Assembly: GCF_006538325.1 (NCBI RefSeq)
Contig: NZ_BJKK01000002.1
Span: 62,001-126,000, forward strand
Direction: 5' to 3'
DNA: 64,000 nt
From: Alteromonas sp. KUL42
Lineage (GTDB): Bacteria > Pseudomonadota > Gammaproteobacteria > Enterobacterales > Alteromonadaceae
Numbering within the stretch: position 1 is the first letter of the stretch; each line of letters begins with the position of its first letter. The notes below the pieces were generated by a model. The model did no database searches and had not been told where the DNA came from. It saw only the letters and a list, made by a program, of their open reading frames with translations. Shown piece by piece: positions 56,291-64,000 of this stretch. Made by a program: the position numbers and the translations under genes.

Positions 56291-57585
56291 GTTGGTCTGA
56301 ATTTTACATAGTGGTATCTGGCCTTATCACATTCGTACTACTTATTGTGGCTTTTCCGTGGTTGCGTCGAAAAAACCATGCCCAACAAGACAGCTTGAGT
56401 AATACGCAAATTGTAAAGCAGCGTCTGGCTGAGCTTGAAAGAGAGGTTCAGGAAGGGTTAATTAGCGAACACGACAAGCGACAGGCTGTGGATGAGTTAA
56501 AACTCGCTTTGGTCGATGAGAGCGCGTTTCAGTCTAAGCGAACTGGTACTGCAACCCTACCGTTATTAGTTGGTGGTATTGTTGCACTGACGTGCGGAGC
56601 AGTTGTGTATTCACAGGTCAATCAGATGTCTCGTGTCATAAAAGCCTCTGAAGCAGTAGAGGCCTTACCCGAACTAAGTCAGCAACTGGCCAGTGGTAAT
56701 GCAAGTAATCTTACACAAGAGGATATTGCGAGTTTAACCCTAGCTATTCGTCAACGATTACGTACACAGCCTGAAGATGATACCGGTTGGATGTATTTGG
56801 GCAGGTTGTTTTTAAGTATTGGGCAAGAAGTTCAAGCTATAGAAGCTATTGATAGAGCAGTAGAGTTGGCACCAGAGAATACTACTCACCGCATTACCCT
56901 AGCTCAGGCGTTAATGGCTACGGGAGATGTGAATAATCTCTCGCGGGCGCAGACATTACTTTTAGGTTTGCTTAAAGATAACCCACAAAATGATAATCTC
57001 GCATTGATGATGGCTGTGGTTTCAGCTCAACTTGGTGACTTGGACAATACTCGACAGTTCTTTGCGCAAGTAAAAGACAAGTTGCCTAGCGACAGCGATA
57101 TGGCGAAGCGATTAATGGCGCGCATTGACGTGTTGGCTCGCCAAGCTGGTGAAATCGCTACGGGGCAAGTCGGAGAAAGTACTGAATTAGGGAATACTGG
57201 ACTAGAAAACACGGATGAAGGCACAACTGATGATATTACAGGCTTCTCAGTAACCGTTGATTTATCCGATGAAGCGCAAAAAAGTGCGCCAAAAGAGGGT
57301 TTTCTTATTGTCTTTGCGCAAGATGGTGCTTCTCAAAATAGAATGCCAGCGGCAGTTGTTAAGATGCCAATTCAAGGTTTTCCACTTACTGTTAATTTAA
57401 CCACCGAAAATGCCATGATGCCTCAATTTACCCTTGCTGCTTTGTCGCAAGTAATTTTGACTGCAAGGCTCTCATTGGACGGTGACGTGACGGTGTCTTC
57501 TGGCGAATGGCAAGGCAGTGTTGAAAGTACTGTTGAAAAAGGGCAGCTTTCACCCATTCGTATAACCATAAATAAGGAACTATAG
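56287..57585 (+). CDS. ccmI: Cytochrome c maturation TPR protein CcmI
   Basis: A 432-residue apocytochrome chaperone. Two membrane helices (about 5-25 and 94-112) flank a cytoplasmic coiled region (QIVKQRLAELEREVQEGLISEHDKRQAVDELKLALVDE). TPR repeats follow at about 150-280 (DTGWMYLGRLFLSIGQEVQAIEAIDRAVELAPENTTHRITLAQALMATGD). A beta-rich periplasmic C-terminal domain (about 315-432) ends in RITINKEL. Last ccm gene; mlaA follows after one base. Confidence 0.92.
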   Translation: MSWSEFYIVVSGLITFVLLIVAFPWLRRKNHAQQDSLSNTQIVKQRLAELEREVQEGLISEHDKRQAVDELKLALVDESAFQSKRTGTATLPLLVGGIVALTCGAVVYSQVNQMSRVIKASEAVEALPELSQQLASGNASNLTQEDIASLTLAIRQRLRTQPEDDTGWMYLGRLFLSIGQEVQAIEAIDRAVELAPENTTHRITLAQALMATGDVNNLSRAQTLLLGLLKDNPQNDNLALMMAVVSAQLGDLDNTRQFFAQVKDKLPSDSDMAKRLMARIDVLARQAGEIATGQVGESTELGNTGLENTDEGTTDDITGFSVTVDLSDEAQKSAPKEGFLIVFAQDGASQNRMPAAVVKMPIQGFPLTVNLTTENAMMPQFTLAALSQVILTARLSLDGDVTVSSGEWQGSVESTVEKGQLSPIRITINKEL

Positions 57586-57586
57586 T

Positions 57587-58528
57587 ATGGACTTCAATAA
57601 ATCACTTGCTGTTGCAGTGATGGTCGTCAGTATCTTTTTAGGAGGTTGTGCAAACAATACGGCGCAGCAACAAAAAGACGCCAACGAAAGCAATACGGTT
57701 GCTGCTAGTTATTCTGATCCTAAAGATCCACTTGAGTCAGTAAACCGTGTCATGTGGGACTTTAACTGGGATGTGTTGGATGCATATATTTTGCGTCCTA
57801 TCACGGTGACCTATGTTGCAGTCATGCCACAATTCGCGCGTACTGGGTTAGTGAATGCAGCTGAAAACTTGCGCGAGCCAGCAAACTTTACCAATAACCT
57901 TTTCCAAGGGAAGGTGGATGAAAGTTTGGATAGCTTCGCTCGTTTTCTTATTAACACGACAGTAGGTTTATTGGGAACCATTGATGTAGCTTCAAAAATT
58001 GGTATTGAAAGGCACGAAGAGCAATTCGGTGAAACACTTGCGGTTTGGGGCGTAGACACTGGTCCATTTTTGATGATGCCATTTTTGGGCCCAAGTGATC
58101 CGCGCAGTTTCACTGGCGATTATGTTGATGGGTTTGCTTTCCCAATGTCGTTAATCGACGGAACGGTTAATTTGGCTCGAATTGGTATTTCGATTCTAGA
58201 AACGCGTGCACAGTTAATAGACCAAGAAGCACAACTTGAACAGGCCGTAGACGACTACGCCTTTGTTAAAAATGCTTATTTTGAAAGGCTTGAGTTCCGC
58301 GTTACCGATGGCAAAAGTGGTGACAAAGTAATAAATGAAGAGCAGTTAGATGATTTTGCTGATTTTGAGGCCATGTTGGAAGGTGGTGATTTCGACAGCT
58401 ATGAAGAGGTGTCAGAGGAACCCCAAGCGGCAGAAGGAAATAAAGCTGATGCCGACGTCGACAATAAAGGTAAAGTCAAAGATCAGGATCAGAAAATAGA
58501 CGGCAACGAAAAAGACGGTAAACAATAA
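57587..58528 (+). CDS. mlaA: Outer-membrane lipoprotein MlaA (VacJ)
   Basis: A 313-residue lipoprotein with lipobox FLGGCAN (Cys at 21). MlaA removes phospholipids from the outer leaflet of the outer membrane. Family motifs: DPLESVNRVMWDFNWDVLDAYILRPI, NLREPANFTNNLFQGK, RFLINTTVGLLGTIDVASKIG, EQFGETLAVWGVDTGPFLMMPFLGPSDPRS. The tail (about 255-313) is acidic and then Lys/Asp/Gln rich, longer than in E. coli. Attached to the ccm operon by one-base spacing, so probably co-transcribed. Confidence 0.93.
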   Translation: MDFNKSLAVAVMVVSIFLGGCANNTAQQQKDANESNTVAASYSDPKDPLESVNRVMWDFNWDVLDAYILRPITVTYVAVMPQFARTGLVNAAENLREPANFTNNLFQGKVDESLDSFARFLINTTVGLLGTIDVASKIGIERHEEQFGETLAVWGVDTGPFLMMPFLGPSDPRSFTGDYVDGFAFPMSLIDGTVNLARIGISILETRAQLIDQEAQLEQAVDDYAFVKNAYFERLEFRVTDGKSGDKVINEEQLDDFADFEAMLEGGDFDSYEEVSEEPQAAEGNKADADVDNKGKVKDQDQKIDGNEKDGKQ

Positions 58529-58670
58529 ACTAAAGAAGAAACGTCAAAAGTAAAATCTTCTGACGATTGGAAATAAGTAATTAAAACATTAAGATTCATT
58601 TGGCGCATCGGCAATTGCAATTAAGTGCACCTTAAAGCGAATATACTTAAGTTGATTGAATCATTACAAA

Positions 58671-58696
58671 AAAACCATGCTGAAAAGCATGGTTTT
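58671..58696. terminator. Bidirectional terminator between mlaA and galE
   Basis: Perfect 10-bp stem AAAACCATGC (58671-58680) / GCATGGTTTT (58687-58696), loop TGAAAA. A-rich left flank and T-rich right flank suit both convergent genes. Confidence 0.85.
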
Positions 58697-58808
58697 TGTT
58701 TTTCCGCTAACTTACGGTTTAAATGACCGTTTACCATCCGATTCACCATCAAATTAGCAGGTATTATCGCAAATAGTATTAGCCAGCTCTTGACTCAAAG
58801 TACTCTGG

Positions 58809-59831
58809 CTAGTCTTTAGGATAGCCCGCAGGGTTTTGCGACTGCCAGTGCCATGTGTCTGCACACATGTCATCTAAGCCTTTCTCTGCATGCCAGTTAA
58901 GCTCTGTCGCCGCTTTTGTCGGGTCGGCATAACATGCCGCAATATCACCACTTCTGCGCGGTGCTATTTTGTATGGTAAGGTTTTACCTGACGCTTTCTC
59001 AAAGGCCTTAACCATTTCAAGTACCGAGTAACCTTGTCCTGTACCTAGGTTATATTTGTCTAACCCCATATTTAGCATAAGGCGGTCTAGGGCTTTAAGG
59101 TGACCATTGGCTAAATCAACCACATGAATATAGTCACGTACGCCAGTTCCATCTTCAGTATCGTAATCGTCACCGAACACGCTTAACTGTTGAAGTTTAC
59201 CTGTGGCGACTTGAGAAATGTAAGGCATAAGGTTGTTAGGGATACCATTCGGATCTTCACCTATTTGGCCTGACTCATGAGCGCCCACCGGATTAAAATA
59301 GCGCAGCAGTACAATGTTCCACTCATTATCTGACACATATAGGTCGCTAAGCATATGTTCGACCATAAGCTTTGACATACCGTAAGGGTTTGTAGGCTCA
59401 CCAGTTGCCATATCTTCTCTTAACGGCAGTGATACAGGGTCGCCATAAACGGTTGCAGAAGAGCTAAACACGATGTTCTTAACATTGTGCTTTTGCATTG
59501 CTTTACACAGCGTCAGAGTGCCGTATACGTTGTTTTCATAATAAGACAATGGCTTTTCAACAGATTCGCCAACCGCTTTAAGGCCTGCAAAATGGATAAC
59601 TGCGAAAACACTGTGTTCACTGAAAATATCATCGAGTACTGCGGTATCACGAATATCGCCTTGAACAAAGGTGACCGACTTGCCGGTGATAGTTTCTACT
59701 CTGCGCAGCGACTCTGCACTAGCATTCACCAAGTTATCTAGCACCACTACAGCGTAGTCTTGCTCAAGTAATTGTAACACTGTGTGGCTACCTATATAGC
59801 CAGCACCACCAGTAACCAAGATGGTTTTCAT
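58809..59831 (-). CDS. galE: UDP-glucose 4-epimerase
   Basis: A 340-residue short-chain dehydrogenase/reductase that interconverts UDP-glucose and UDP-galactose, supplying precursors for surface polysaccharides. NAD motif [10 protein letters not shown] (8-17), catalytic Ser/Tyr/Lys in FSSSATVYG and [14 protein letters not shown] 59831 (MKTILVTGG) has GGAG upstream and overlaps the stop of the small membrane protein gene by 4 nt; a longer frame from 59873 is not needed. Confidence 0.95.
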   Translation of the reverse strand: MKTILVTGGAGYIGSHTVLQLLEQDYAVVVLDNLVNASAESLRRVETITGKSVTFVQGDIRDTAVLDDIFSEHSVFAVIHFAGLKAVGESVEKPLSYYENNVYGTLTLCKAMQKHNVKNIVFSSSATVYGDPVSLPLREDMATGEPTNPYGMSKLMVEHMLSDLYVSDNEWNIVLLRYFNPVGAHESGQIGEDPNGIPNNLMPYISQVATGKLQQLSVFGDDYDTEDGTGVRDYIHVVDLANGHLKALDRLMLNMGLDKYNLGTGQGYSVLEMVKAFEKASGKTLPYKIAPRRSGDIAACYADPTKAATELNWHAEKGLDDMCADTWHWQSQNPAGYPKD

Positions 59832-60130
59832 GCATTCTCCTTGCTTGACGAAGGCGCAATGTATTTTGCGCAAATAGAGTGTTGAATAGGTTTAACAACT
59901 AATGGATAAAGCAAAAATACCACAAACGCCCAGATTAACGAGGTCCAATTAGATGCGGTTTGAAGTATAAGCGCAAACGTCGGCACAATGATGAGAAGTT
60001 TTAAAATATTGAGCAAAGTTTTCTCTGGCACTGACAGTTGCTTAGTAGCTTGCTCTAAACGCTTCATGCGTTCTGTCAGTGTAAGTCCTTTAAGTGCGGG
60101 AATATCACGGGTAGAAAAGTAGAACTTCAT
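59828..60130 (-). CDS. Small two-helix membrane protein of unknown function
   Basis: A 100-residue protein: a charged helical N-terminus ([27 protein letters not shown]), two hydrophobic segments (about 41-61 and 64-82) and a short polar tail. Its stop overlaps the galE start, so it is translated with galE. I do not recognise a characterised family. Confidence 0.7.
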   Translation of the reverse strand: MKFYFSTRDIPALKGLTLTERMKRLEQATKQLSVPEKTLLNILKLLIIVPTFALILQTASNWTSLIWAFVVFLLYPLVVKPIQHSICAKYIAPSSSKENA

Positions 60131-60144
60131 AGTTTGCTCTTAAT

Positions 60145-60177
60145 AAAAAACCGCCGAAACGTTATGTAACGGCGGTT
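60145..60177 (-). terminator. Terminator after the POT transporter gene
   Basis: On the minus strand AACCGCCG (60177-60170) pairs with CGGCGGTT (60156-60149), 13-nt loop, followed by T residues. Confidence 0.82.
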
Positions 60178-60222
60178 ATTGTAGGGCAATCTGCCAGTGG
60201 TTAAAACACTAGCACAAACTAA

Positions 60223-61743
60223 TTATGCCTTTTGTTGAATACCTGCTTTTTCCCAGAAGCGTGATTTAACACTGAACAGGGCAATAACAATACCAACTGC
60301 AATGCTAAATAGCGCAATTTGAAGGTATAAGTTTGGCATTTCTTGAACGTTTTCTGGGTCGAAATTACCAGACAATAGGCCAGCAATAATATTACCAATT
60401 GAATAAGTCAGTACGAATACGCCCATCATTTGGCCTGCAAAACGCTTCGGTGAGAGCTTACTTACCGCGCTTAATGCAACTGGACTTAGGCATAGTTCAC
60501 CAACTGTGTGTAGGAAGTAAGTTGTTACTAACCACATTGGCGCTACTTTAAGGCCTTGTGCTGCGTATTGCGATGCCATAAACATAACGAGGAAGCCCGA
60601 TGCCATAATAATAATACCAATCGCACATTTGATGGTGTACGAAGGGTCAATCATGCGCTTAGCTAGGTTAATCCAAAGTGCAGCAAAAAACGGTGATAAC
60701 ACGATGATAAATAGCGAGTTTGAAAGTTGGAACCACACAGTAGGAATGACATCCATTCCAAACCATGATGTAAGCAAAGCGCCACTTTCAAGAACACGAT
60801 CTGTATAATTTTGTGCAAATAGATTCAGCGAAGAACCAGCTTGTTCGAAGCCAGACCAAAAACACGCTGATGCTACACATACCAAGAACAGGGCCCACAT
60901 GCGCTTCTTTTCATTTTCAGTCAGCTGGCCTTTAAAGTAGATAAAGCCGAAATACAAAAAGAAGATAGCAGTAAAGACAACTGCAACTTGCTGAGCTAGT
61001 GCCACCGGCTCGATAACGATAGTGCCCATGTGAGCAAGCACGATAATAACTACTGCTAGGGCAACAACAGCATATACACCCATCCAAGCACGCTGCTTTG
61101 CAGCACCTTCATAAGGGTTTGCAGGTGCTACTGAGTCGGCAGACAAAGAACGGTTGCTGAAGTAATATTGAATTAGGCCTACTGCCATACCAACAGCAGC
61201 TGCGCCAAACGCATAGTGCCAGCCCCAGTTTTCTTGTAGATAGCCGGTGACCAAATACGCGATTAGTGAGCCAATGTTTATACCCATGTAATACAACGCA
61301 TAGCCACTGTCACGGCGGCCATCGTCTTCACCATACTGCTGGCCAACCATCGCCGAGATATTGGGTTTTAAAAGACCTGTACCCGTGGCAACAAGGATAA
61401 GGCCGACGAAAAACAAGTTTTGTAGGTCGATAGCTAGTACCACGTGACCTGCAAAAATAATTAAGCCACCGTACCATACGGCTTGCTTACCACCGATAAG
61501 ACGGTCTGCTAGCCAGCCGCCGGGAAGCCCAAGGAAATATACAGCGCCTGTGTATAATCCATAGATTGCACCGGCAGTTGCTACAGTGAAGCCTAGACCT
61601 TGGGTCTGTAAGCTTGCAGTCATAAAGAGGACTAGAAGGGCACGCATGCCGTAATAGCTCATTCGTTCCCACATTTCAGTGAAAAACAGCGTTCTCAGGC
61701 CCCCTGGATGGCCGAAAAAGCTAGTATCGTTAGATGATTTCAT
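60223..61743 (-). CDS. POT family proton-coupled peptide transporter
   Basis: A 506-residue MFS protein of the PTR/POT family that imports di- and tripeptides with protons. Signatures: FFTEMWERMSYYGMRALLVLFM (ExxER-type motif, near 21-42), GGWLADRLIGGKQAVWYGG, and SGYALYYMGINIGSLIAYLVTGYL. About 12-14 helices. Closest in type to DtpA/DtpT; exact orthology is unclear. Single gene with its own terminator. Confidence 0.9.
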   Translation of the reverse strand: MKSSNDTSFFGHPGGLRTLFFTEMWERMSYYGMRALLVLFMTASLQTQGLGFTVATAGAIYGLYTGAVYFLGLPGGWLADRLIGGKQAVWYGGLIIFAGHVVLAIDLQNLFFVGLILVATGTGLLKPNISAMVGQQYGEDDGRRDSGYALYYMGINIGSLIAYLVTGYLQENWGWHYAFGAAAVGMAVGLIQYYFSNRSLSADSVAPANPYEGAAKQRAWMGVYAVVALAVVIIVLAHMGTIVIEPVALAQQVAVVFTAIFFLYFGFIYFKGQLTENEKKRMWALFLVCVASACFWSGFEQAGSSLNLFAQNYTDRVLESGALLTSWFGMDVIPTVWFQLSNSLFIIVLSPFFAALWINLAKRMIDPSYTIKCAIGIIIMASGFLVMFMASQYAAQGLKVAPMWLVTTYFLHTVGELCLSPVALSAVSKLSPKRFAGQMMGVFVLTYSIGNIIAGLLSGNFDPENVQEMPNLYLQIALFSIAVGIVIALFSVKSRFWEKAGIQQKA

Positions 61744-61946
61744 AATGTAATTAAGATTCCATATTGCTTATGGTTGTTATTCTAGAGCACTTATCTAGGC
61801 AGGCTCTTTGTGTAAGTCCTTAGGAGGATAGCTTCTTATACTAGAGCTAGACGAAAGACACAAGATTTCGACGACAAACTTCTTTTCTGCAGCGTCAACC
61901 GACCAAGAAAACATCACTTGGTCGGGTTCGCGTTAAGCTTGATAGA

Positions 61947-63065
61947 TTAAAGCTCACGTATCGTAGCAATGACGATGCGTACGATACCGTATGTCAATAA
62001 CAGTAACACACCAAACAGGACTAAATTGTATATCACAGTAGGGTAGGCATTATCGTCAGGTAGTGTTGAAGATTCAATAGTGACCAAATGTTGAAGCTTT
62101 TGGTAGGCTTCTACGCGCGCATTTTCAAGTGTAATCAACGAAGATGAATAGGCTTGTATGGCTAATTGAAGCTGCACTTGTAAATTACTGTATTGTGCCA
62201 TTAAGGCGCTTACCGAAAGTGCTTCACTCTCATCTTCGGCAGTGCTCAAGCGCTCCTTCTGTTTTTCGACTTCTTTTTGCAGCGCTGCGATTTCTCTTTT
62301 CATATTAATCACTTCTGGTGCTGCATCGGACATCATTGTAGAAATTGTGCTGAGCTCTGCCTTTTTCTGCGCTAATGTGGCTTCAAGCGAGAACGCAATT
62401 TGTTGATAGGCTGCACCCTCAGCAGTAGGGTCAAGAACGTTGTACTTCGACTGAAAGCCAAGTATTTCAGTTTTTGCTTTCTGCAGTTTTTGCTCAACAA
62501 TTTCATGTTCACCCTTGGCGAAGGTCAGTTTTGATTTTGCCAAATTGTTATTGATATTGTTGATAAATTCTTCGGCTTTCGACACGATGGTTTGATTTAT
62601 ACGTTGTGCATATTCAGGGTTAAACGCACGGGTGCGCAGCGTAATAACCGATGAAGTGGAATCGACACTAACTTCTATGTGATCTTGGTAGAACTTATGA
62701 AAATCTTCTTGCTTGTGTGATGAAGAGAGTGCACTGAAAATATCGGCTTCGTCTGACATATAATGTTCGCGAAGTGCAATGGTTTCATCCAAGTAATTGA
62801 TCATATCCACTGACTGAATATAGGCTTCCACCAATTGACTCTCTGCACCACTACCTGAACTGGGAACCCCCGCGGCCAATAATAGAGATGATGGGTCAAA
62901 ACTGCTGCTACCGTCACTCGATTTTACAATCAACTGACTTTGGCTCTCGTATTGTGGTGCGGCCCAGACAATGAGGTAAAAAGCATAAAGTAGCCATGGA
63001 AGTACCAGTACGAGTGTTTTATTCTTTTTGAGAAGGGCATTGAATTGAGTCAGAGATTTTTCCAC
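61947..63065 (-). CDS. kpsE: Capsule polysaccharide export protein, KpsE/CtrB type
   Basis: A 372-residue polysaccharide co-polymerase-like protein. Inner-membrane helices at about 18-36 and 345-365, with a long periplasmic coiled coil between them (KSKLTFAKGEHEIVEQKLQKAKTEILGFQ; INMKREIAALQKEVEKQKERLSTAEDE). The QYESQSQLIVKSSDGSSSFDPSSLLLAAG segment is typical of KpsE/CtrB/BexC. It links the ABC exporter to the outer-membrane polysaccharide exporter. 11 bp after kpsT. Confidence 0.85.
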   Translation of the reverse strand: MEKSLTQFNALLKKNKTLVLVLPWLLYAFYLIVWAAPQYESQSQLIVKSSDGSSSFDPSSLLLAAGVPSSGSGAESQLVEAYIQSVDMINYLDETIALREHYMSDEADIFSALSSSHKQEDFHKFYQDHIEVSVDSTSSVITLRTRAFNPEYAQRINQTIVSKAEEFINNINNNLAKSKLTFAKGEHEIVEQKLQKAKTEILGFQSKYNVLDPTAEGAAYQQIAFSLEATLAQKKAELSTISTMMSDAAPEVINMKREIAALQKEVEKQKERLSTAEDESEALSVSALMAQYSNLQVQLQLAIQAYSSSLITLENARVEAYQKLQHLVTIESSTLPDDNAYPTVIYNLVLFGVLLLLTYGIVRIVIATIREL

Positions 63066-63076
63066 TATGATTTAAC

Positions 63077-63751
63077 CTATTTCAGTGATTTTTTATTATC
63101 TGCATCTTGTGTGTACACTTCGATGCCTTCTTCAAGATCGTTGTAGTAAGTCAAAGTGCCATCGCCAATAATGACCGCTGACGTACAGAATTCACGTATT
63201 TGGTCTAGTTCATGACTGACCATAATGACGCCTGCTTGCTCACTTTTTTCTTTTAGCGACTGTCTCGCCTTTTTTCTAAAAAGCGGGTCACCCACCGATG
63301 TGGCTTCATCGATAAGGTAAATGTCGAAATCAATGTTCATACAACACGCAAACACGAGTTTTGCTCGCATACCCGACGAATATGATTGAACAGGTAAATC
63401 AAACTTTTGACCTAATTCAGCAAATTCTTGTACCCGTTCTTCGTAACCCTTTAGAGAATGCACGTTATTGATACGCCCAATAAATCGCGTATTTTCCCTT
63501 CCTGTCATTAACGGGTGTACACCCGTTTGAAGTGCAACAGGCCACGACATTGATTTGTTTGTTACAACTCTCCCTTTGTCTGGGTATTCGCTTTTGGCTA
63601 ACATGCGAAACAAAGTTGATTTACCGGCCCCGTTTTTACCGAGTATCGCCACGTTGTTTTCAGTGGGGAACTCAAAGTTGAGGTCGCGAAATATGTATTG
63701 TCGTCCAATTTTGCTCGGGTAGCTCTTTGTAAGCCCTTCTAATCTTATCAT
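63077..63751 (-). CDS. kpsT: Capsule polysaccharide ABC exporter ATPase
   Basis: A 224-residue ABC ATPase: Walker A LGKNGAGKSTLFRML (near 38-52), a diverged signature YSSGMRAKLVFACCM (near 128-142), Walker B FDIYLIDEATSVGD, switch His in MVSHELDQI. Lack of a C-terminal carbohydrate-binding domain fits KpsT/CtrD of group 2 capsules. ATG 63751 (MIRLEGLTKSYPS) overlaps the kpsM stop in ATGA; the longer frame from 63790 would run into kpsM. Confidence 0.88.
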   Translation of the reverse strand: MIRLEGLTKSYPSKIGRQYIFRDLNFEFPTENNVAILGKNGAGKSTLFRMLAKSEYPDKGRVVTNKSMSWPVALQTGVHPLMTGRENTRFIGRINNVHSLKGYEERVQEFAELGQKFDLPVQSYSSGMRAKLVFACCMNIDFDIYLIDEATSVGDPLFRKKARQSLKEKSEQAGVIMVSHELDQIREFCTSAVIIGDGTLTYYNDLEEGIEVYTQDADNKKSLK

Positions 63752-64000
63752 CGTGAAAGTACTCTTCTCCACGTGATGTGATACAAACACAGACTGAGGA
63801 AAGCTAAGGCAAGGGTCGCTTGTATGAGGAAACTTAGAGAGACACCATTATGGCCGTAAGATTCAAAGCATGCATAACGTGCGAGCTCAATGAAATGAAC
63901 CAACGGATTCCATGTAAGATAAGGCCAAAATTTCTCGGGTAAGTCTTGTAAGCTATAAAATACGCAGGAAATAAACATTAACGGGCGCGTTAACATTGAT
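63748..64000 (-). CDS. kpsM: Capsule polysaccharide ABC exporter permease, C-terminal part
   Basis: The frame is open to the window edge, so the 5' part is missing. The visible 84 codons encode the end of an ABC-2 permease: RPLMFISCVFYSLQDLPEKFWPYLTWNPLVHFIELARYACFESYG, then a last helix and a basic tail (TWRRVLSR). This matches KpsM/CtrC, which with KpsT moves capsule polysaccharide across the inner membrane. Overlaps kpsT by 4 nt. Confidence 0.85.
   Translation of the reverse strand, partial: SMLTRPLMFISCVFYSLQDLPEKFWPYLTWNPLVHFIELARYACFESYGHNGVSLSFLIQATLALAFLSLCLYHITWRRVLSR

Overview
The window looks like a chromosome segment of a marine gammaproteobacterium of the Alteromonas group. The evidence is gene content and order: rdgB-hemW-yggN, leuABCD, eno-pyrG, mutS-pncC-recA, a full ccmABCDEFGHI operon beside fliK/flhB-like genes, and an alginate-use locus of the Alteromonadales type. 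Base composition is moderate throughout, and no rRNA, tRNA, transposase, integrase or CRISPR array was seen.

Layout. 1-6987: two DUF1566 proteins, YggN-like, HemW, RdgB, SrmB, a frameshifted lipoprotein and Cca. 7176-10565: a type II secretion GspA-like ATPase and a GspB-like protein, facing an HD-GYP protein that shares the GspB-like protein's N-terminal domain. 10764-15643: leuDCBA read leftwards behind a classic attenuator with a Leu-rich leader peptide. 15870-16649: an unknown protein. 17080-30441: the alginate locus (TonB receptor, DEH reductase, PL6 and PL17 lyases, KdgF, MFS importer, KDG kinase, KDPG aldolase, FadR/GntR regulator). Together these import alginate oligomers, cut them to unsaturated monomers, and convert those through DEH and KDG to pyruvate and glyceraldehyde 3-phosphate. 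30881-38570: eno, pyrG, mutS, pncC and recA (with a LexA box). 38700-43237: an ammonium-transporter/chemoreceptor fusion, a NIT-type sensor and a short chemoreceptor. 43564-46555: a PEP-CTERM-like protein and a NatAB-like ABC exporter. 46739-49992: FlhB-like and FliK-like. 50320-58528: ccmA-I then mlaA. 58809-61743: galE, a small membrane protein and a POT peptide transporter. 61947-64000: kpsE, kpsT and the partial kpsM of a group 2-type capsule exporter.

Three points stand out. First, a recurring 13-bp motif close to TTGGTA-W-TACCAA lies upstream of the TonB receptor, the DEH reductase and the regulator. It also overlaps a predicted leftward promoter in front of an unannotated 39-codon ORF between the regulator and eno. 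Second, four genes (a lipoprotein, srmB, the alginate MFS importer and kdgK) each look broken by a single-base indel, mostly in short homopolymers, so either read error or real decay must be settled. Third, several less usual sensory arrangements occur: Amt-HAMP-MCP, a NIT sensor overlapping a sensor-less MCP, and a GspB-like/HD-GYP pair sharing one N-terminal domain, with the HD-GYP centre degenerate.
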